A stretch of 6,728 bases of DNA. Source: an uncultured Lachnospiraceae bacterium. GTDB lineage: Bacteria > Bacillota > Clostridia > Lachnospirales > Lachnospiraceae. The position numbers and the translations under genes are program-made. Below the pieces are notes generated by a model, which ran no database searches, was not told where the DNA came from, and was given only the letters and a program-made list of their open reading frames with translations. This document shows positions 1 to 5,700 of this stretch, piece after piece (position 1 is the first letter of the stretch; each line of letters starts with the position of its first letter). Location: contig CACXFW010000321.1 in NCBI GenBank assembly GCA_902767065.1, positions 1 to 6,728 on the forward strand. The letters run 5' to 3'.

Positions 1-1008
1 GCCCTGGTGATCAACCAGGAGTTCGCGGCAGCCCAGGAGGCAGCGCGGGTGCTCCGCTTCCCATCAGCGATTGAGATCAACACATTTGCCAAGGGGAAGG
101 TGGAGCTTTTGCATTTCCGCATTCCGCGGGGATCCGTGCTGGACGGCCTGAACCTGTTCTCCATGCACGAGAAGCTGAACTGCAATGTTCTGGTATGCAC
201 ACTGGAGCGGGATCAGGACATGATCATCCCGCAGGGTAATACGGTGCTCAAGGCAGGGGATGTGATTTCCATTGTAGCGCCGATGGAGGAACAGGAGCGG
301 TTCTTCACAAAGATCGGCCTGGAGACCCATGCCGTGCGCAATGTCATCATCATCGGCGGCGGTGATGTGGCGCTCTATCTGGGGAAGATGCTTCTGAACA
401 GCGGGATTCAGGTCAAGATTGTGGAGAAGAAGCTGCAACGCTGCGAGGAGCTGGCGGAGATCCTTCCGAGGGCGGCCATCATCCACGGCGACGGCTCGGA
501 TAAGGAACTGCTCGAGGAGGAAGGCATCCGCAATACGGAAGGCGTTGTATGCCTGACCGGCATCGACGAGGAGAATGTCGTTCTGTCTCTCTTTGCGAAG
601 ACCTGCGGCGTTCGCAAGATCATTACCAAGGTAAACCGCGTCGCGTTTGAGGAGGTGTTCGAGAGCCTGGATCTGGATACCATGATCTCGCCGAAGAACA
701 TCACGGCTGAACTGATCGTACAGTATGTGCGCGCGATGCAGAATTCCTTCGGAAGCAATGTCGAGACGCTGCACCGGATCATGGATGACCAGGCGGAAGC
801 GCTCGAATTCGTAATCCGGGACAACTTTGCCAGGACAGACACCCCGCTGAGCAAGATGGCTCTTCGGCCGGGCGTGCTGGTCGGCGCAATCTACCGCAAC
901 GGGCGTTTCATTATTCCGCGCGGCTCGGATGTGATTAAGCACGGAGATACGGTTCTGATTATCACAACGATCAAGGGCGTCAATGACATCAGTGACTTTT
1001 TTGAATAA
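1..1008 (+). CDS. trkA: Trk system potassium uptake protein TrkA, C-terminal 335 codons (5' partial)
   Basis: Peripheral, cytosolic regulatory subunit of the Trk K+ uptake channel. In this family it binds NAD(H) and adenine nucleotides and gates TrkH. The frame is already open at base 1, and the first in-frame GTG at 7 falls inside domain sequence, so the true start is upstream. Full-length TrkA is usually about 450-460 residues, so about a quarter is missing. In window codons: the tail of the first Rossmann (TrkA_N) domain at 1-30; the first TrkA_C domain at about 33-94, ending in the KAGDVISIVAP strand; a second Rossmann domain at about 113-225 with the GGGDVALYLG loop at 119-128 and an acidic E142 at the end of strand 2, where the NAD ribose is normally bound; and a second TrkA_C domain at about 265-325. 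The third glycine of the expected GxGxxG is Ala124. The TAA stop is 15 bp before trkH, so the two are co-transcribed. Confidence 0.95.
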   Translation, partial: ALVINQEFAAAQEAARVLRFPSAIEINTFAKGKVELLHFRIPRGSVLDGLNLFSMHEKLNCNVLVCTLERDQDMIIPQGNTVLKAGDVISIVAPMEEQERFFTKIGLETHAVRNVIIIGGGDVALYLGKMLLNSGIQVKIVEKKLQRCEELAEILPRAAIIHGDGSDKELLEEEGIRNTEGVVCLTGIDEENVVLSLFAKTCGVRKIITKVNRVAFEEVFESLDLDTMISPKNITAELIVQYVRAMQNSFGSNVETLHRIMDDQAEALEFVIRDNFARTDTPLSKMALRPGVLVGAIYRNGRFIIPRGSDVIKHGDTVLIITTIKGVNDISDFFE

Positions 1009-1010
1009 CC

Positions 1011-1016
1011 GAGGGG
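1011..1016 (+). promoter_or_regulatory. Shine-Dalgarno site of trkH
   Basis: GAGGGG lies in the short trkA-trkH gap and ends 7 nt before the ATG at 1024. This is good spacing and supports that ATG as the trkH start. No promoter or terminator fits in the 15-bp gap, so trkH depends on the trkA transcript. Confidence 0.75.
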
Positions 1017-1023
1017 CCGGAAT

Positions 1024-2544
1024 ATGAACTTTGCGATGATTTTCCGCATCCTCGGCTGGATGCTGATGTTTGAAGCGGCGTTTATGGCGCCGTCCGGGGT
1101 GGTTGCCGCGATCTACCACGAGGGGGATGTGGTCTGGCTGATCTGCTCCATGGGGATCTGCCTTGCGGCCGGATCTGTGATGGTTCTTGTGAGCCGTCCG
1201 AAAAATAAGAGGATCTACGCGCGGGAGGGCAGTGTCATCTGTGCGCTGGTATGGTTTTTATACAGCATTTTCGGTGCGTTTCCGTTCTTCCTTGCGGGAT
1301 ATATCACGGATTTTATCGACGCGGTATTTGAGACGGCGTCCGGGTTTACGACCACCGGGGCGTCCATTTTGTCGGATGTGGAAGCGCTGCCCCACTGGCT
1401 GCTGTTCTGGAGGTCATTTACCCACTGGGTCGGCGGCATGGGCATCCTGGTTTTTGTGATGGCAATTATCCCGCTGGCGGCCGGCGGCAGCACGATGTAT
1501 CTTATGAAGGCGGAAAGCCCGGGCCCGAGTGTCAAGAAGATGGTGCCGAAGGCCGGACAGACGGCCGGCATCCTGTATAAGATGTATATTGGCCTGACCG
1601 CGATTGAAGCGGTGCTTCTGCTCATTCTGGGGATGCCGCTGTTCGACAGCCTCTGCCTGACCTTCGGGACGGCAGGGACCGGAGGGTTCGCGGTGCTGAA
1701 TTCCGGGCTGGCGACCTATCCGATTTCGCAGCAGGTTGTCATCACGATCTTCATGATCCTGTTCGGAACGAACTTCTCTGTTTATTACATGATCATCACG
1801 GGGCATATCAAGGATGTTCCGAAGGTGTCGGAGGTGATGACCTACTTCTCCATTATCGGAGTGGCCATTGCCCTGATCACGGTAACCATCAGCCATCTGT
1901 ACCCGAGCAGGCTTCTGGCGCTGAAGGACGCCGCGTTCCAGGTTGCCTCGATTATCACGACGACCGGCTACTCGACCACGGACTTTGAGCTGTGGCCTCA
2001 TTTCAGTAAATGGGTGCTGGTGCTTCTGATGTTCTGCGGTGCCTGCGCCGGTTCTACGGGCGGCGGCATCAAGGTTTCCAGGATCCAGGTTGCGGTCAAG
2101 ACGGTGATCAAGGAGCTGGACAACGCAATCCATCCGAACAACATCCGGAAGATCAAGTATGACGGGAAGCCGCTGGAACATTCGGTGCTGCGCGGCATCA
2201 ATGTGTTTATCATGGCGTATTTCCTGATGATGGCACTCAGCATCCTGCTGATTTCCATTGATGACTTTGATCTGGAGACGAACTTTACGGCGGTTGCCGC
2301 GACGCTGAACAACATCGGTCCCGGACTGGAAAAGGTCGGACCGACCATGAATTACAGCGGCTACAGCGGATTTTCCACCTGCATCCTGATCTTTGATATG
2401 ATCGCGGGCAGGCTGGAGATTCTTCCGGTCCTGATTCTGTTTTCCGTCCATACCTGGAAGGATGGGGATCTGTTCTCCAGAAGAGGGAGGAACATGAAGC
2501 GGATGCGCAGGGAAGATGAGGCGCTGCTGGACGAGGGCTTCTGA
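1024..2544 (+). CDS. trkH: Trk/Ktr-type potassium uptake channel subunit TrkH
   Basis: Integral membrane K+-translocating subunit that works with the TrkA ring encoded just upstream. The 506-residue product is close to the usual length (about 480-500) and starts with a hydrophobic segment (FAMIFRILGWMLMFEAAFM). The four-fold M1-P-M2 architecture can be followed through the four pore-loop filters: ASGFTTTGA (Gly112), FGTAGTGGF (Gly220), SIITTTGYS (Gly315) and ATLNNIGPG (Gly432). These are the glycines expected to line the K+ selectivity filter. The intramembrane-loop motif GSTGGGIK (343-350) is also present. The C-terminus ends in a basic then acidic cytosolic tail (about 480-506). All four filters are intact, so the channel is probably functional. 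The last codons and stop lie inside the first copy of a 53-bp direct repeat. If the stop were read through, the frame stays open for 49 more codons, to 2692. Confidence 0.97.
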   Translation: MNFAMIFRILGWMLMFEAAFMAPSGVVAAIYHEGDVVWLICSMGICLAAGSVMVLVSRPKNKRIYAREGSVICALVWFLYSIFGAFPFFLAGYITDFIDAVFETASGFTTTGASILSDVEALPHWLLFWRSFTHWVGGMGILVFVMAIIPLAAGGSTMYLMKAESPGPSVKKMVPKAGQTAGILYKMYIGLTAIEAVLLLILGMPLFDSLCLTFGTAGTGGFAVLNSGLATYPISQQVVITIFMILFGTNFSVYYMIITGHIKDVPKVSEVMTYFSIIGVAIALITVTISHLYPSRLLALKDAAFQVASIITTTGYSTTDFELWPHFSKWVLVLLMFCGACAGSTGGGIKVSRIQVAVKTVIKELDNAIHPNNIRKIKYDGKPLEHSVLRGINVFIMAYFLMMALSILLISIDDFDLETNFTAVAATLNNIGPGLEKVGPTMNYSGYSGFSTCILIFDMIAGRLEILPVLILFSVHTWKDGDLFSRRGRNMKRMRREDEALLDEGF

Positions 2545-2640
2545 GAGATTGTGCAGGGCACGCTCTTTCGCGGAAGGTGCCGGATGCGGGCTTCTGAGAG
2601 ATTGTGCGGGGCGCGGACTTTCGCGGAGGATGCCGGACGC
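2535..2640. repeat. Two-copy 53-bp tandem direct repeat overlapping the trkH stop
   Basis: Copy 1 is 2535-2587 and copy 2 is 2588-2640. The first 20 bases of each copy (GGGCTTCTGAGAGATTGTGC) are identical. By eye the full units match at about 46 of 53 positions, with differences scattered over the second half. Copy 1 includes the last two sense codons and the TGA of trkH, so copy 2 is a decayed duplicate of the trkH 3' end. Because 53 is not a multiple of three, the copies lie in different frames, and copy 2 does not act as a second stop in the trkH frame. I do not recognise it as a named repeat family. Confidence 0.85.
2557..2581 (+). other. Potential RNA hairpin just after trkH
   Basis: GGCAC (2557-2561) pairs with GTGCC (2577-2581). 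After a three-base bulge (2562-2564), CTTT (2565-2568) pairs with GAAG (2573-2576), including one G-U pair, around a CGCG loop. This gives about nine pairs starting 12 nt after the trkH stop. No T-tract follows, so it is not a canonical intrinsic terminator. It could stabilise the trkAH mRNA end, attenuate readthrough, or be incidental in GC-rich DNA. Copy 2 of the repeat keeps only part of this pairing. Confidence 0.35.
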
Positions 2641-2647
2641 GGCATCT
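2628..2647 (+). other. Second potential hairpin at the end of the tandem repeat
   Basis: ATGCCG (2630-2635) and CGGCAT (2640-2645) form a perfect six-pair stem with a GACG loop. It can be extended by G2629-C2646 and a G2628-T2647 wobble. The following bases (CACCGAAGGCGG) are not T-rich, so factor-independent termination is not supported. Its place between trkH and the long gene makes it a weak candidate for a processing or attenuation element. Confidence 0.3.
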
Positions 2648-2725
2648 CACCGAAGGCGGACGGAGCCTTGCTGCTGGGACAGATTCCAACGTGAAAAGGA
2701 ATTCTGTTCGCGGGTATGAAAAGAC

Positions 2726-2729
2726 GGGG
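2726..2729 (+). promoter_or_regulatory. Candidate ribosome binding site that decides the start at 2737
   Basis: GGGG ends 7 nt before the ATG at 2737. The alternative in-frame ATG at 2716 has its nearest purine-rich site (AAGGA, 2696-2700) 15 nt away, which is too far. The start at 2737 also begins directly with the helical domain. The site is weak, since it is a G-run and not a full AGGAGG. I see no convincing -35/-10 pair in 2545-2736, so expression from the upstream transcript or from a poor-consensus promoter is equally possible. Confidence 0.45.
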
Positions 2730-2736
2730 TAAAGGA

Positions 2737-5700
2737 ATGGACAAGAGAGAATATCAGGAAAAACTGCAGGAAATCAATCGCCTGATCGCAGCCGAGGATT
2801 TTGAGGGGGCTGCGCAGATCGCCGACTCCATCGACTGGAAGCGGGTCAGAAATGTGCAGACGCTGGTTATGATCAGTGAGGTCTATGAGCTCCTGGAGCG
2901 TTATGAAGACAGCAAGGTGCTGCTGCTTCGCGCTTACCGGCGCAGCCCGGTGGGACGGACGGTCCTGTACCGGCTGGTGGAGTGCTGCATCAGGCTGCGC
3001 CAGTTTGACCAGGCGATTGAGTACTATTCGGAGTATGTCCAGGCGGCCCCGCATGATAACAACCGGTATATCCTGAAGTATAAGATCTATCGCGGCAGAG
3101 GCGCGTCGCTGGATGAGCAGATTGATATCCTGAAGGAGTATCTGGATCAGGAATATAATGAGAAATGGGCTTATGAACTTGCCCGGCTGCAGATTCAGGC
3201 GGGACACACACAGGAGGGTCTTGCAACCTGTGATGACCTTGTACTGTGGTTCCACAGCGGAAAGTATGTGATCAAGGCGCTGGAGCTGAAGAAGAAGTAT
3301 GCCCCACTGACGCCGAAGCAGCAGGAGATCTATGATAACCGGTTTGAGGAAGAGGAGGAGCCGGAGATTCGTCCGGAATCTTATCTGAGCGAGGCGGCTT
3401 CTTTAGCGAAGGCGGAGCGGGCGGAGGCAGCCCAGGAGGAGATCAAGAGCGAGCTGGCCGTGGACATTTCGCATACCGCGCAGGTTGAGGCGACGAAGGT
3501 GGAGCTGTCTCGAAAGGCCGAGGCGGCGCAGGCCGAGATCGACCGGAAGGCGGCCCAGTCGAGGGAGGCGTTGTCTGCAAGGACGCCTTCCCGGGATCAG
3601 GATGGGCGCAGTGCCGATTTGGCGGCTGCAGGCATTTCGTCAGCGAAGGCTCAGGCATCTGAAACGGCGGCCAGTGCTGCATCCGTTTCTGAATCGGCAG
3701 ACAGGTTTGCGCCTGCTTCTGAAACGGCGGGGGCGCCGGCCTTTGAGACGGCAAATCTTCAGGCAGCGAAGCCGGAGGCATTAGAGTCTGCCGCGTCCGA
3801 GGCGGCGGCGAGCTTAGCATCCGCTTCTGAATCGGCGGTCAGCCTTGTGTCTGCACCGGAAACGGCGGGGGCGCCGGCCTTTGAGACGGCAAACCTCCAG
3901 GCAGCGCAGCCGGAGGCAGTGGAGTCTCCCGCGTCTGAGGCGGCAGACGGCTTAGCGTCTGCTTCAGAAGCGGTGGATCGTTCTTTGTTTGAGGCAGAGG
4001 AGAGTCCGGCTGTGGAATCTGAGGCAGAGGATACGCCGGCCGCGGGATCCAAGGCAGAAGGGATACCGGTATCTGAGACAGCGTTCGACGGGGTATCGGA
4101 TCCTGCGAATGACGGTCCGGTGGTGACAGCGGAAAGCCTGAAGGATGCCTATGAGAATACGGAAGACGGCGCCGAGGCGGAGGAAGATCTCTATGAGGGA
4201 GCCGGAAGCAGTGATGCCGGGGCGAAGTTCAGGGAACCGGCTGAGCCTGCGAAGCTGCCGGAGGAATCGGAGGGATTATCGGATGAGTCTGCCGAGGCGT
4301 TAGCAGAAGATGCGCTGCTTTCAGACGGATCTGATGAAGCGTCCGAAGGACCTGAGGCATCTTCGGATGAGCCGGCTGAAGCGTCTGCAGAATCCGGGTC
4401 AACTTCAGACGGATCTGATGAAGCGTCTGCAGAATCCGGGTCAGCTACAGACGGATCTGATGAAGCGTCGGAAGAGCCTGAGGGATCTTCGGATGAGTCT
4501 TCGGAAGCGTCTGCAGAATCCGGGCCGCTTTCGGGCGGGACTGCCGAGGCGATCATAGGCTCAGCGGTGCTTCTGGGCGGGGCAGCAGTGGCAGCAGCCG
4601 CATCTTCCAGTGAGTCCGAGGAAGGCGGCCGGCCGGAGAAAGAGCCTGCATACCGCGGGATCGCGCGCGAGCCTGTGTCTGCGGAGCTGCTTCAGGCGGA
4701 AATGGCCAGGAACGTGCGGGAGATTGTGTCCGGCGTCGGACCGAAGACGTCTCTGGAGGCGGATGAGGCAGTCCTTGAGGAAGCGATCGACCAGTCGAAA
4801 GAAGACCAGGAGAATGCGGTAGCCGCACGGGGAACGGAGAGAACCTTCCAGGTACCGGCATCGGAGGCGTCCCAGAAGCGTCAGGCCGGACGCCTGACGA
4901 TCGATGACATCCTTCTTTCCATGGGAGACGGAGGCGATTATGTACGTCAGGTGACGTCCGGCAATGTGATGTCCGCGACGGAAGAAGCGGAGATGGCAGC
5001 GAAGAGCCAGGAGCAGGCAGGAGGCGCTGCCTATGACGGATCTGCTATGGGCCAGACCGTGGAGGGCCCGGAGGATCGGACAGGAGAGGAGCCCCTTCCG
5101 GATGCGGATCCGGATGTTCCGCGTTTCCTGCGAAATGAGGTCCGGAAGGCGAAGCGGACCGCGGAGATCCCGGCTGTAGAGATCGCGGAGGCGGATGACG
5201 CGCTGAGAGCGGAGATGGGACTTGCAGGCAGGGATCAGGCTGCATCAGGCGATGGCGCTGAACAGACTGCCCCCGGGGACATCCAGGATCCGGCAGTCGC
5301 GGCAGCTGCGGCTGCATTGATGAGCACGCCGCGGGTGGAGTATACGCAGGAGATCGCCCAGGCAAAGACGCGGAGGCTTCCGGTAGAGGAGATCCGCAAG
5401 CTTCACGAAGTCTATCTGTCAGAGAATGCGGGTGCGGCGGAGGAAGCTGCGAAGAACGCTTCTCAGGCCGCGGAGGCTGTTGCGGATAAGGCTCAGGCCG
5501 AAGTGGAACAGGCATCAGCAGGTACATCTGACGCAGATGTCAGGATTGCGGAAGGGGCGCATGCGATCTCCCGTGCCGCATCATATGGAACGGAGCAGGC
5601 GGGAGCGCCGTATGCAGAACGCGAGCCATATGCAGGCGCGAATGCCAAAGCGCCGTATGCAGAACGTACGCCGCATAAGAGCGCACCGTCCAAAGCGCCG

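Noticed and set aside
64..1119. Long open frame of 351 codons on the minus strand opposite trkA
   Set aside because: It is fully antisense to a well-conserved trkA, is rich in His, Arg and Asp as expected from the complement of a GC-biased gene, and shows no recognisable family.
1414..2451. Minus-strand frame of 345 codons opposite trkH
   Set aside because: It mirrors the trkH coding sequence. Its hydrophilic composition rich in Arg, His, Gln and Asp is typical of an antisense shadow of a membrane protein gene.
2545..2691. Extension of TrkH by 49 codons through stop readthrough
   Set aside because: The frame is open, but the peptide is unremarkable, TrkH is already of normal length at 2544, and there is no readthrough or selenocysteine signal I can support.
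2668..2720. Possible promoter (TTGCTG then TGAAAA or TATGAA) before the long gene
   Set aside because: The -35-like TTGCTG is plausible, but neither -10 candidate approaches TATAAT at proper spacing. In this base composition such matches are expected by chance.
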